Shown: positions 1-9,452 of the stretch, in pieces | Layout: each line of letters opens with the position of its first letter | Numbering within the stretch: position 1 is the first letter of the stretch | Source: Parablautia muri | GTDB lineage: Bacteria > Bacillota > Clostridia > Lachnospirales > Lachnospiraceae | DNA: 32,954 bases | Direction of reading: 5' to 3' | Assembly (NCBI RefSeq): GCF_009917485.1 | Contig: NZ_QZDT01000040.1 | Location: forward strand, 1 to 32,954 | The notes under the pieces: generated by a model | The model's database searches: none | Told to the model about the DNA's origin: nothing | The model's input: the letters and a program-made list of their open reading frames with translations, nothing else | Made by a program: the position numbers and the translations under genes

Positions 1-183
1 ATCAAAGAACATGGATATTCCCCGTCTTACAGGGAAATCGCTGATGGCGTAGGTGTCAGAGCTGTATCTACTATAGCGGAAAGAATTCACAGGCTTGAGG
101 ATATGGGAAAGATTAAAACAAAAATGGATATACCACGGACAATAAATGTTGTCGGGTATCAATTTGTAAAAATTAAAAAGTAG
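1..183 (+). CDS. LexA-type winged-helix DNA-binding protein, 5' end outside window
   Basis: The frame is open from base 1 to a TAG at 181-183. It reads as a LexA-like N-terminal domain: a 'YSPSYREIADGVGV' recognition region, then 'STIAERIHRLEDMGKI' and a short wing. LexA repressors continue into a S24 autoprotease domain of about 120 residues. Here the protein stops about 12 residues after the wing, so it is a DNA-binding-only version, a form that is common on mobile elements. The missing start lies upstream of the window. A role in controlling the neighbouring island genes is inference. Confidence 0.7.
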   Translation: MKEHGYSPSYREIADGVGVRAVSTIAERIHRLEDMGKIKTKMDIPRTINVVGYQFVKIKK

Positions 184-211
184 CTATTACTATGCTAAGC
201 AGGTGGATAAT

Positions 212-715
212 ATGGCGATTTTACTAACAAATGGAAAATTCTACATAGCACACAATAGGACTGGTGCGGTAATTAAAGTGGCAGACATAGAACAGGCACA
301 GGATTTTTATTCAGTAGAGAGGGCGATTAACCAAAGAAATAGAACACCTGGAAAATGTGCGGGATATTATTATATAGATACGGAAAAGAATAAAGCCAAA
401 ATTAAGCGGAAAAGCTATTCTGATGAAGAACGGAAAATCATATATAATAAATCCGGTGGACGGTGCGAGTTATGCGGCCAGCGGCTGTTGTTGGAAAATA
501 TGACATTGGATCATATTGTGCCTTTATCAATGGGCGGAGGGGAGTCTATGGAAAATCTGCAAGCGGCTTGTTATGCCTGTAATCAGTTCAAAAGCAATAT
601 TCTCCCTGATGATTTTATGGACAGGATTATAAAAATATTCCTGTATCAGACGGAAAAGAAGTGTGGTAAAGATATGAAACTGAAAATCATACATAAGTTG
701 GTGGAAACATTATGA
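212..715 (+). CDS. HNH endonuclease domain protein
   Basis: This encodes a protein of about 167 residues. Its C-terminal half is a zinc-stabilised HNH fold: CELC near the start of the domain, 'LDHIVPLSMGG' with the catalytic His, then 'ENLQAACYACNQFK' with the second CxxC pair and the final N. HNH proteins nick or cut DNA through one metal ion. The N-terminal ~70 residues are not recognised. I chose ATG at 212 over the upstream GTG at 203 because AGGTGG at 201-206 sits 5 nt before 212. Its stop overlaps the start of a tiny downstream ORF. A restriction, homing or recombination role is possible, but nothing nearby decides between them. Confidence 0.8.
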   Translation: MAILLTNGKFYIAHNRTGAVIKVADIEQAQDFYSVERAINQRNRTPGKCAGYYYIDTEKNKAKIKRKSYSDEERKIIYNKSGGRCELCGQRLLLENMTLDHIVPLSMGGGESMENLQAACYACNQFKSNILPDDFMDRIIKIFLYQTEKKCGKDMKLKIIHKLVETL

Positions 716-795
716 TATTAGTCGGTACTGGTGGAAGTTTTCTGTCAGTGCTGATTGTATTATATGGTAAAGGATATTATACTATAGAGCAATAA
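712..795 (+). CDS. possible 27-residue peptide overlapping the HNH gene
   Basis: The ATG at 712 overlaps the HNH stop in an ATGA arrangement and opens a 27-codon frame ending at 793-795. The peptide has a hydrophobic centre (VGTGGSFLSVLIVLYG). Translational coupling is the only support; there is no independent ribosome binding site and no recognised family. It could be chance. Confidence 0.2.
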   Translation: MILVGTGGSFLSVLIVLYGKGYYTIEQ

Positions 796-807
796 TGAGG
801 AAACATA

Positions 808-836
808 TTGACGTACGCAAAAACGTACGGTATAAT
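808..836 (+). promoter_or_regulatory. Promoter with palindromic operator for the YefM/YoeB pair
   Basis: TTGACG (808-813) and TATAAT (831-836) are separated by exactly 17 nt. CGTACG occurs at 812-817 and again at 824-829, so two self-complementary boxes fill the space between -35 and -10. Phd/YefM antitoxins are known to repress their own operon by binding palindromes at the promoter, and the placement fits that mode. Confidence 0.75.
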
Positions 837-857
837 ATAAAAAAAGGAGATGATGCT

Positions 858-1112
858 ATGATCGCAATCAGTGTAACAAAAGCAAGAGAAAATATTTATC
901 AAATACTGTCGGATGTTAATGATAGTAGCCAGCCGATTACGATTACAAATAACCGTGGAAAAAATGGTGTCCTTATTTCGGAAGAAGATTGGAATGCTAT
1001 TCAGGAAACATTATATTTGAATTCTATACCATGTATGACAGAAAGCATTATTGAGGCAGGAAGAGAACCGTTAGAAGATTGTTCCATATATAATCCGGAT
1101 GAGGAATGGTAA
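858..1112 (+). CDS. Type II antitoxin, Phd/YefM family
   Basis: This 84-residue protein starts at ATG 858 behind AAAAGGAG; an in-frame start at 795 lies upstream of the promoter and is rejected. The sequence 'ISVTKARENIYQILSDVNDSSQPITITNNRGKNGVLIS' is the characteristic Phd/YefM DNA-binding and dimerisation domain, followed by 'EDWNAIQETLYL' and an acidic tail that in this family wraps the toxin. It should neutralise the adjacent ribonuclease and, with it, repress the 808-836 promoter. Its TAA is immediately followed by the toxin ATG. Confidence 0.9.
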   Translation: MIAISVTKARENIYQILSDVNDSSQPITITNNRGKNGVLISEEDWNAIQETLYLNSIPCMTESIIEAGREPLEDCSIYNPDEEW

Positions 1113-1409
1113 ATGTATATCATTAGATTTAGTAAACAAGCAGACAAAGATAAAAATCTGTTAAAAGGAGCAGGGCTTGATTTAAAAGCAAAAATTTTAT
1201 TAAATATTATAGCGGAAAATCCTTTCCAAAATCCACCTCCGTATGAGGGATTGGTGGGAAATCTAAACGGCTACTATTCCAGAAGGATTAATATACAGCA
1301 TAGGTTGGTTTATCAGGTATATAATGAGCCGGTTGTCATTGATGGAAAAGAATATGAAGGAACAATAAAAGTTGCCCGTATGTGGTCACATTATGATGCT
1401 GTGAGATAA
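1113..1409 (+). CDS. Type II toxin, YoeB/Txe-family ribosome-dependent mRNA endonuclease
   Basis: This 98-residue protein starts directly after the antitoxin stop. It has the RelE/YoeB fold signature 'PPYEGLVGNLNGYYSRRINIQHRLVYQV' and the C-terminal 'HYD'. By alignment with E. coli YoeB, the catalytic residues would be E45, R64, H93 and Y94, and all are present. YoeB cleaves mRNA in the ribosomal A site. It is about 14 residues longer than E. coli YoeB because of an insertion (NEPVVIDGKEYEGT) between the last two strands. It is co-transcribed with the antitoxin and ends at the terminator at 1414. Confidence 0.9.
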   Translation: MYIIRFSKQADKDKNLLKGAGLDLKAKILLNIIAENPFQNPPPYEGLVGNLNGYYSRRINIQHRLVYQVYNEPVVIDGKEYEGTIKVARMWSHYDAVR

Positions 1410-1413
1410 ACAC

Positions 1414-1455
1414 AAAGCACCAACGGATGAATTAATCATCTGAAGGTGCTTTTTT
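1414..1455 (+). terminator. Intrinsic terminator after the toxin-antitoxin operon
   Basis: AAAGCACC (1414-1421) pairs with GGTGCTTT (1445-1452). An inner GATGA/TCATC helix extends the stem, and a T-run follows. Confidence 0.85.
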
Positions 1456-1539
1456 CGTGTTTTCATCTTATAAATGGAAAATATACAAGTCGTGGGGCAG
1501 AAATGCCCTTATTTATTTTCTCAAAATAACGGAAATTTG

Positions 1540-1627
1540 TTTGAGTTTTTTAAAGAGAATATATAAAAAACAATCAATAACTCAAAAAAGATATAGAAAT
1601 ATATATCAGAAAAAACTCAAAAAAGAT
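1540..1627 (+). repeat. Inverted and direct repeats just upstream of the recombinase gene
   Basis: TTTGAGTTTTTT (1540-1551) is the perfect reverse complement of the 12 bases at 1610-1621. In addition, ACTCAAAAAAGAT occurs twice in direct orientation (1580-1592 and 1615-1627). The second copy ends five bases before the recombinase ribosome binding site. The repeats could be recombinase core or arm sites, or a leader hairpin limiting translation. The very AT-rich composition weakens the case. Confidence 0.45.
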
Positions 1628-1644
1628 TCTCGGAGGATATGCGC

Positions 1645-2520
1645 ATGGAAAAATTGATGGAAGAATTTGAAACGAAAATGTTTCTTGATGGAAAATCAGA
1701 AAGGACAGTGGAAGTATACAGCAATTCCGTAAAAGAATTTTTCAAGTGGTTTTATGACAGCTATGGAAATGTGGAATATAAAAAGCTGTATCGTGAGAAT
1801 ATTCTGGAATATAAAAGCTATTTGAAGAACATTAAGAAGTCCTCACATTCTGGAAATAATCTGTGTCCTAAATCCATTAATTCAAAATTGTCAGCACTGA
1901 TTTGCTTTAATGAGCTGATGGAACCTGACAATATCGTTGTGTCAAAAAGAGATCTGATAAAGATACAAGCGGAAATTGTGAGTCCTACTTCCATAACGAA
2001 AAAGGAAATAGAAGAATTTCGACAGATAGTATTACAGAGCGAAGGATGTGCTGCAAAAAGGAATTTTGCCATTGTAACAATACTTGCATATGCAGGATTA
2101 AGGATTTCGGAATGTCTTAATCTGCGGAAAGCTGATATATGTCTGGAATCTAATCAATTAAAGATTTCGGCTGGAAAAGGTGAGAAAGCAAGGATTGTGA
2201 TTGTTAATAGCAAGATTGTATCGGCGGTAAAGGAATATCAGAAAACAGATCATATGGAATCTGAATGGCTTTTTCATAATAGTAGAGGCGAAAGATTAAA
2301 CCAGACGACAATAAACAGAGTATTTAAGTTATGTTGTCCGGAGGGATATGATATCACGCCGCATACATTGAGACATTTTTATGCGATTAATGCGGTATCA
2401 AGTGGAATATTTACCATTCCAGAGATTGCAAATCAGATGGGACATTCCAGCATTAAGACTACAATGCGGTATATGAACCCAAATCTGGAAGAAATCAGAA
2501 AGAAAGTTGAGCAGCTTTGA
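1645..2520 (+). CDS. Tyrosine recombinase, XerC/D-like integrase
   Basis: This is a DNA strand-exchange enzyme of about 291 residues. The N-terminal part is a SAM-like core-binding domain ('LDGKSERTVEVYSNSVKEFFKW'). All catalytic residues are visible in the C-terminal domain: R (AGLRISE, ~153), K (AGKGEKAR, ~178), HTLRHFYA (H240, R243), GHSS (H267) and the nucleophile Tyr in 'TTMRYMNP' (~276). I chose ATG 1645 rather than 1639 because GGAGGA at 1632-1637 is 7 nt away. It is shorter than phage integrases with an arm-binding domain, so it resembles Xer or gene-cassette-type recombinases. It is followed by the helicase cluster, in the same orientation, and could move it. Confidence 0.88.
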   Translation: MEKLMEEFETKMFLDGKSERTVEVYSNSVKEFFKWFYDSYGNVEYKKLYRENILEYKSYLKNIKKSSHSGNNLCPKSINSKLSALICFNELMEPDNIVVSKRDLIKIQAEIVSPTSITKKEIEEFRQIVLQSEGCAAKRNFAIVTILAYAGLRISECLNLRKADICLESNQLKISAGKGEKARIVIVNSKIVSAVKEYQKTDHMESEWLFHNSRGERLNQTTINRVFKLCCPEGYDITPHTLRHFYAINAVSSGIFTIPEIANQMGHSSIKTTMRYMNPNLEEIRKKVEQL

Positions 2521-2600
2521 TATTTTCGTGGAAAATCTGTATGGATATAGAGAAGTACAAAATGTAGATAACAAATTTTATATGATTGGAGGAATGGATA

Positions 2601-2801
2601 TTGAGTGATTTGATGAAGAATGAAGCATTTTATTATGGATTAATATGTGGAATCAAACTTTTCCAACAGAAGATTGTTGTATCTCATAAACGAGGGGAAC
2701 ATATTATGATTAATAATATGCCATATTATCTTCGAGATGGCAGGGAACGTTTGCAAGAAATGTTAAATAAAATATTTGAAAGTGAGGAAAATAAATTATG
2801 A
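2601..2801 (+). CDS. Small protein translationally coupled to the helicase
   Basis: This is about 66 residues and not a recognised family. TTG at 2601 is chosen because GGAGGA (2588-2593) lies 7 nt upstream; another TTG at 2586 overlaps that site. The protein contains an aromatic stretch 'EAFYYGLICGIKLFQQK' and a charged C-terminal helix. Its TGA overlaps the helicase ATG (ATGA at 2798-2801), which indicates coupled translation and probably a shared function. Confidence 0.55.
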   Translation: MSDLMKNEAFYYGLICGIKLFQQKIVVSHKRGEHIMINNMPYYLRDGRERLQEMLNKIFESEENKL

Positions 2802-5083
2802 GAGTAGCAGATGATTTGAAACCACATAACAGAGAGACTATTGAAAAGATTCTTGATTTCTTCAGAACAGAAAGAAAGTGTTGTGCTATTCAGGCAACTG
2901 GCACAGGAAAAACTTTTCTTATCTTGCGTTTGTTAGAGATTTTTAATGATGAAGGTAAGGATGCAGTAATATTTGCTCCTAACAGAGAAATCATTAAGCA
3001 GACTAAGAAAAGAATGCAAAAGTTTGGTTTAAATAATGCGACTTTCTATACATATCAGAAATTAGCAAAAATGGCTGATGAGGAAATTCCTGATATCAAA
3101 GCAGATCTGATTGTATGTGATGAATTACATAGAACAGGTGCTAAAACATGGGGACAGAAATTTGAAGTATTAGTAAATTCTCATTTGGATTCAAAAGTAT
3201 TTGGCGTAACTGCTACACCATTAAGGTGTGCTGATGGTAGGGATATGGCAGAGGAATATTTTGATGGGAATAAGGCTTGTGATATTTCTTTAGCAGAAGC
3301 ATTAGTAAGAGAGATTATTCCTGTAATGCCATTGTATGTATCAGCTTTATATACATTTGAAGAAGAATATCAGAAGATGAGCGACAAGATTAGTAAAGCA
3401 AATAATTCAAATGAGGAAAAGGCTGACTTACAAAAAGAATTATTGACTGCTAAACAACAGTTAGAAAAGGCAAATGGCATACCTGAGATTATTAAGAAGT
3501 ATATCACTAGCTATAATGGGAAATATCTTGTGTTCTGCAAAGACAAGAAACATCTGTATGTTATGAAGGATGTTGTTGTCGGATGGTTTAGAGAAGCTGG
3601 TTATGGTGGAAAGATATTTGAATATCCATATTATTCTAATAATAGTGAAGTGAAAAAGAATCTGCAAAATTTTGAAAATAATAAAGAAGGAGGACTTAAA
3701 TTACTTTTTATTATTGATAAGTTGAATGAAGGCTTGCATCTTGAAGAAGTACATGGCTGTATTTTACTTAGAACAACAGTTTCCAACATTATTTATTATC
3801 AGCAGATTGGACGTGCTATTGATGCTGGAAGTAATGAACAAAGAGTGATTCTTGATCTTGTTAGTAATTTTAATAGTTTAAAGTCTTTTAATTTGAAGAA
3901 AGAGTTAGATGAAAAGGTAAGGGAGCGGAAGGAAGGTAAGTTTTCTGATTGTTCTGAAGATTTTGAGATTGACAAATTTGATGTTGTTGATTGTGTTCAG
4001 GAATGTGTGGATGTTTTTAACACTATTGACAATATATTGTATGGAGAATGGGATATAAAAATAAGTGCATTGCAACAATACTATGAAAGAGAAGGTCATT
4101 CAAGGGTTCCTCAAAATCATATTGAATGGATAAATGACAGAGAAATAAAATTAGGCGCATTTGTTGCTTGGATAAGACAGGGTAATTATACAATGACAAA
4201 AGAAAGAATTGATCAATTAACAGAGGTTCAATTTGTATATGATACAAATGAATATAAATGGGATATTTTTTTAGAAGGGTTAGAAGAATACAAAAAGCAA
4301 TATGGAGACTGTAATGTGCCATATCAATATATAATTACAAAAAATAATCAACAAATAAAACTTGGCTGGATGTGTTCATCTCTTAGGACGAGAGAAAAAA
4401 GAGGAGTTGTTGATAAAACATTAATTTGCAAGTTAGAGGAAATGGGGTTTATATGGGATGTTGAAAAATATATGTTTATGAAAAGCATTGAAAAGCTCAA
4501 ACAATTTTGCAAAGACAGAAAATGTTTAATATCTGAAATAAAACAAATTCATAATGATAAAGAACAATGTCAAGTTTTTCGTTTTGTAAACAAACAAAAA
4601 AAGAATTTACAGAGAGGGTTATATGACTATGGTAAATATGCCTATAAAAAGGAAATATTAAAAAGTATTGGTATTACGGAAGAATGTGCTGATACATCAT
4701 GGGAATTTATGTTTAATGAATGGGTAATTGCAAAGGAAAAATTTGGAAATAAAATTCCTGGTAAATATAAAGCAGCAAATGGGAATAATTTACGCAACTG
4801 GGTTATCGTGCAAAGAGTAAAGGCAAATAATGGAACATTTTCAGACGAAAGATTCAATAAGCTAAAAGATAATGGATTTATTTTTGAAAAAAATTATAAT
4901 AATGTCAAGCGTATCAATATTTACCATAAAGGGAAGTTTTTAAATAGATTTGATTCAATAAAAGATGCTAAGGATAAATGTCAGTTGTTATATGGTATAA
5001 AGTTTGATGGTAAAGTTATTGCAGAAATATTAAATGGAAAAAGAAAGGATTATCATGGATATTTTTTTGAAGAAGTAGTTTAA
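2798..5083 (+). CDS. Superfamily 2 DEAD/DEAH-type helicase with helicase-associated repeats
   Basis: This is a 761-residue protein. RecA domain 1 carries Walker A ATGTGKT (33-39), a DELH box (108-111) and GVTATP (motif III, ~136-141). RecA domain 2 ends in 'YQQIGRAIDAG' (motif VI, arginine finger). The layout is that of restriction-type and nucleic-acid translocase SF2 enzymes. After about residue 400 come at least two helicase-associated modules of ~65 residues: 'W...L..YYEREGHSRVP...LGAFVAWIRQG' and 'W...L.EYKKQYGDCNVP...LGWMCSSLR'. A third, degenerate region and a basic tail follow. Such proteins occur on plasmids, ICEs and defence islands, and their substrates are poorly known. The gene is overlapped by the small upstream gene and followed by a 60-residue gene. 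The 3' half is much more AT-rich than the 5' half. Confidence 0.85.
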   Translation: MRVADDLKPHNRETIEKILDFFRTERKCCAIQATGTGKTFLILRLLEIFNDEGKDAVIFAPNREIIKQTKKRMQKFGLNNATFYTYQKLAKMADEEIPDIKADLIVCDELHRTGAKTWGQKFEVLVNSHLDSKVFGVTATPLRCADGRDMAEEYFDGNKACDISLAEALVREIIPVMPLYVSALYTFEEEYQKMSDKISKANNSNEEKADLQKELLTAKQQLEKANGIPEIIKKYITSYNGKYLVFCKDKKHLYVMKDVVVGWFREAGYGGKIFEYPYYSNNSEVKKNLQNFENNKEGGLKLLFIIDKLNEGLHLEEVHGCILLRTTVSNIIYYQQIGRAIDAGSNEQRVILDLVSNFNSLKSFNLKKELDEKVRERKEGKFSDCSEDFEIDKFDVVDCVQECVDVFNTIDNILYGEWDIKISALQQYYEREGHSRVPQNHIEWINDREIKLGAFVAWIRQGNYTMTKERIDQLTEVQFVYDTNEYKWDIFLEGLEEYKKQYGDCNVPYQYIITKNNQQIKLGWMCSSLRTREKRGVVDKTLICKLEEMGFIWDVEKYMFMKSIEKLKQFCKDRKCLISEIKQIHNDKEQCQVFRFVNKQKKNLQRGLYDYGKYAYKKEILKSIGITEECADTSWEFMFNEWVIAKEKFGNKIPGKYKAANGNNLRNWVIVQRVKANNGTFSDERFNKLKDNGFIFEKNYNNVKRINIYHKGKFLNRFDSIKDAKDKCQLLYGIKFDGKVIAEILNGKRKDYHGYFFEEVV

Positions 5084-5169
5084 TCTTTTAAAATATAAAA
5101 TTTGTATGGATAAAAATAAAGTGATAAATTTGATACTATCGTAAATAAGTAGATGGAGGAAAAGGTATT

Positions 5170-5352
5170 ATGAGCATCATTAGTATAGAAGAAATCCGAA
5201 AGAGCAGCCAGTTAAAGAAAGAAAAGTGTAGCCAAGCAAAAGCGGCAATGATGGAGTTTTTATCAGATGGTCAGAAAGAAAAGTTTGATAAGACTTTTGA
5301 TTCTGTTATGGGTAAAGTGCTTAAGGGAGTAATGATAAAAGAGAAGAGTTAA
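5170..5352 (+). CDS. Small charged helical protein downstream of the helicase
   Basis: This is a 60-residue protein with a good ribosome binding site (GGAGGAAAAG) before ATG 5170. It is rich in Lys, Glu, Ser and Ala and is predicted by eye to be almost all helix ('IEEIRKSSQLKKEKCSQAKAAMMEFL'). I do not recognise a family. It is followed at once by a terminator, so it is the last gene of the recombinase-helicase cluster. Confidence 0.55.
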   Translation: MSIISIEEIRKSSQLKKEKCSQAKAAMMEFLSDGQKEKFDKTFDSVMGKVLKGVMIKEKS

Positions 5353-5392
5353 TGTATCAGGGAGAAGTTTAATAGGGGGATTGATTGAAGAT

Positions 5393-5432
5393 GAAAGCTG
5401 TATCCAGGAATGGATATGGCTTTTTCTTTTTT
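5393..5432 (+). terminator. Intrinsic terminator ending the helicase cluster
   Basis: AAAGC-TG-TATCC pairs with GGATA-TG-GCTTT around a short loop (5394-5423), and the stem is followed by TTCTTTTTTT. Confidence 0.8.
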
Positions 5433-5955
5433 TGTGTGGGATTGTTGGGGCAAAAAAGTTCGGCTGAATATTCGGGAGAATAATAGAAAATAAAAATCTT
5501 GGATATAAAACATACTATTTTGGTAGGAATTAAAAGGGAAATTGAGATATGCAGTTGGTGAGTGATAAATATACAGATATGCTTAAAAAGTATAGTTCGG
5601 TGTGGTGAGGTTTGCTTTGGGTATGGGATGTGAAAATGCTTTGTTTTTCAAGGGATTTTGGGAGTAGTAATAGTGTGAGAAAGTGAGAACAGACAAAAAA
5701 TAAGGTGTGTTAAGATGATTTTTAAAGATGTTCGAGATTATGCTGAAAAATAAACGTTTCTAGCTGCTTTTGAAGGTGGGAATGACAGATAGGAAGATGC
5801 ACAAAAAAAGCTGATTTATTGGGGAATATTGAAGCTTTGTGGTAATTTTGGGGTGTTCGGAGAAATTTTGGAATAATAGTTTGATGTTCAAAGTAATTAT
5901 GTTAATCAAATATCTATACTGTATATTGTAGTGCAAAAAATATGAACACAACATC
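5433..5955. other. Gene-free AT-rich stretch
   Basis: I see no convincing coding frame in these ~520 nt. Open frames are short, lack ribosome binding sites and have skewed composition. No clear repeats or family remnants are visible. It is probably a decayed spacer between cassettes. Confidence 0.5.
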
Positions 5956-5985
5956 TTGACAAGTATAATTTGAATATGTTATTAT
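5956..5985 (+). promoter_or_regulatory. Promoter for the structured leader and the 6126 gene
   Basis: TTGACA (5956-5961) and TATTAT (5980-5985) are spaced by 18 nt. This is a good sigma-A match in an otherwise gene-free region. Confidence 0.65.
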
Positions 5986-6014
5986 CTGGAAAACAAAAGA
6001 GAAATATCAGATAT

Positions 6015-6100
6015 ACACCCGATTACAGCGAAGGATAACATACTAAACTTAGGAGAAAAGACAAAGTATTGTTATTATTGTGCGTTTTCGGGTGTTTTTA
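6015..6100 (+). ncRNA. Self-complementary leader RNA ending in a terminator-like T-run
   Basis: ACACCCGA (6015-6022) pairs perfectly with TCGGGTGT (6088-6095), which is followed by TTTTTATT. Inside it, ATAACA-TACT pairs with AGTA-TTGTTAT with one bulge, leaving an A/G-rich loop that contains CTTAGGAG. The RNA begins about 25 nt after a strong promoter and ends 25 nt before the 6126 gene. It could be an attenuator or riboregulator for that gene, or a free small RNA. I do not recognise it as a known riboswitch class. Confidence 0.5.
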
Positions 6101-6125
6101 TTGAATTTTGAAGGGGGTATATTTT

Positions 6126-6299
6126 ATGGCTAAGAATGCACCAATAGGGGATGGACAGAGAAAAGGTATGGTTAAAAGGCGATCACAGACATTTAATCCA
6201 GTAACAAAGCAATGGGTAAAACGAAATACGGAAACAGGACAATTTATGGATGTTAAGCAGAATGGTACTCGCTTTAAGGGTGTAAGAAGAGAGAAGTAA
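6126..6299 (+). CDS. Small basic protein of unknown function
   Basis: This is a 57-residue protein starting at ATG 6126 behind GAAGGGGGT. The sequence 'MAKNAPIGDGQRKGMVKRRSQTFNP...VKRNTETGQFMDVK' looks like a small conserved protein family I recall from gut Firmicutes and Bacteroidetes mobile elements, always without assigned function. It is strongly basic and lacks membrane segments, so nucleic-acid binding is possible but is inference. A promoter and a long hairpin leader precede it. Confidence 0.65.
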   Translation: MAKNAPIGDGQRKGMVKRRSQTFNPVTKQWVKRNTETGQFMDVKQNGTRFKGVRREK

Positions 6300-6345
6300 T
6301 AGGAAGAGAGGTTTTTTGTTATGAATAGGAAGTGATTTTTTGTAA

Positions 6346-6714
6346 TACTCCATAGGTGAATTTTCAAGGCTTACAGATTTAGGAATACATACCCTGCGCT
6401 ACTATGAACATGAGGGCTTAATTACGCCGGGGCGCAATTCCAGTAACCGCCGCTGTTATTCGGATAAAGACCTTGCATGGATTGAATTTATCAAGCGTCT
6501 GAAAGATACGGGTATGCCGATTAAGGAGATACAGCATTATGCAAAACTGCGGGCAGAGGGCGACCCTACTCTGCGTGAGAGAATGGAAATGCTGACTGCA
6601 CATAGGGAAGCTCTAAATGAGCAGATAAGACAGTTACAGGAGCACATGACAAAACTAGACGACAAAATTGACTTTTACCGACAGGAGATAGACCGCACAT
6701 CAAAAAATAATTAG
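6346..6714 (+). pseudogene. MerR-family regulator lacking its start codon
   Basis: From TAC at 6346 the frame reads 'YSIGEFSRLTDLGIHTLRYYEHEGLITPGRNSSNRRCYSDKDLAWIEFIKRLKDTGMPIKEI', a complete MerR winged-helix domain. A dimerisation coiled coil follows to TAA 6714. The codon before 6346 is a stop (TAA 6343-6345), and no ATG, GTG or TTG precedes the helix-turn-helix; the first in-frame ATG is at 6514, inside the domain. Family members normally have two or three more residues and a Met. The coding sequence is GC-richer than the DNA to its left, so this looks like the left junction of the transposon remnant cutting the gene at codon 2-4. A non-standard start (ATA at 6352) cannot be excluded. 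Confidence 0.75.
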
Positions 6715-6724
6715 GACGCAATAA

Positions 6725-6773
6725 TACGCCTGTTTTCTTTCTGAAAAGATTGGAAACAGGCGTAAATTTTTAT
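6725..6773 (+). terminator. Intrinsic terminator after the MerR gene
   Basis: TACGCCTGTTTTC (6725-6737) pairs with GGAAACAGGCGTA (6752-6764), followed by AATTTTTA. The ~270 nt between here and tnpW hold small hairpins (for example CCGC/GCGG near 6860) but no gene I can support. Confidence 0.85.
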
Positions 6774-7040
6774 GGTTTTGTTTGGCATTTCCCAAACTTG
6801 CCCGTATTAAGAAACAAGGAAAACTTTTTGAAAAATTTCTCTCAAAATTCCGTCAAAACCGCCCTGTGCGGTGTTGTAGGTAGTGAGAGGGTTTTCAAGA
6901 GGGTTTGGGATACTTCCCAACAAGCAAAATCTGTCCGGCAAGCCATAGCGCAGACGGGCAGATTTACGGAAATGGGTACCCGTTTCCTATGCTTGCTCCG
7001 AAACTTATCATTTAGCAAATACGGAAAGGAAGGGAAAAGA

Positions 7041-7241
7041 ATGGATTGGGAACTGGAAATCAAGGACAGCGGCTATCTGCCGGAAAAAGGAAAGCCGACA
7101 GAGGAAACGGTCTTCTACAAAATCGGCGGCACATACTATGAAGTGTCTACCTCCTGCGGCGGCTCGGAACGGCTCCGCGACAAGATGATACGGCTCATAA
7201 AATCGGAAACCGTCAAACCGCCCAATGACAAACAGGGATAA
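7041..7241 (+). CDS. Transposon-encoded TnpW-like protein
   Basis: This is a 66-residue protein starting at ATG 7041, after GGAAGGGAAAAG. The core 'TVFYKIGGTYYEVSTSCGGSERLRDKMIRLI' matches the short TnpW family encoded beside large serine recombinases in Tn4451-like elements of clostridia. Function is unknown; it is thought to accompany transposition. It lies 62 nt upstream of the recombinase, in the same direction, and shares its higher GC content. A longer frame that opens at 6750 has no ribosome binding site and is rejected. Confidence 0.8.
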   Translation: MDWELEIKDSGYLPEKGKPTEETVFYKIGGTYYEVSTSCGGSERLRDKMIRLIKSETVKPPNDKQG

Positions 7242-7261
7242 ATGCGCTATAATAGGATTAG

Positions 7262-8939
<1,678 letters not shown>

Positions 8940-9009
8940 GAACTCGAAAAGACGGTACAGCCCTTGTAATTGGGGCTATACCGCCTAATCTGAAATTACT
9001 TCCCTCTAA

Positions 9010-9039
9010 CCGTAAACATTTGATTTTACGGGAGTTTTT
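9010..9039 (+). terminator. Terminator at the right side of the transposon remnant
   Basis: CCGTAAA (9010-9016) pairs with TTTACGG (9025-9031), followed by GAGTTTTT. A second hairpin (roughly 8953-8983, CGGTACAGCCC with GGGCTATACCG) lies just before it. Confidence 0.65.
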
Positions 9040-9450
9040 ATGATTGACTATGAAGAGAGGCGAGAAAAGAACGTAAGCTGAGTAGGGTCTCTCTAAAATG
9101 TTGTGAAATATCGTACTATCGGCATTGGCAGTATCTGGTATTGTGGAAAATCCGGATCATAGAAAGCTGTCAGTGCCAAACGCCAATAACTGTAATTACA
9201 GTTCAAATATATTTCTCCAAATATTCAGTTTTAGCCGATATAAGCCTCAAAACTTGTATCGGTATTCATCCAGGACTTCCACAATCTGGATGTACCACAA
9301 TAACAACTTATGTACAAGCCGCATGGTGTCCACCACAAGCATCATACGGCAAAGTACAAAAAATGTTGATTTATGGGATATGGATGGTATAATAAATCTA
9401 TCATCAAATATGGATTTGCACATTTGTTCACAAAATGTTCATTTTATGTT
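9040..9450. other. Gene-free stretch between transposon remnant and type III toxin-antitoxin locus
   Basis: Frames of 83 and 124 codons overlap here on the plus strand, but neither has a ribosome binding site or a recognisable domain. Some local pairings exist, such as CATCCAG/CTGGATG near 9268-9295. I cannot assign a function; it may be the decayed end of the transposon. Confidence 0.4.
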
Positions 9451-9452
9451 TG

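Noticed and set aside
1457-1657. 66-codon ORF upstream of the recombinase
   Set aside because: It is AT-rich with no ribosome binding site, overlaps the recombinase start, and contains the repeats at 1540-1627.
6750-7040. N-terminal extension of the TnpW-like ORF
   Set aside because: It starts inside the terminator after the MerR gene; the TnpW family begins near the well-supported ATG at 7041.
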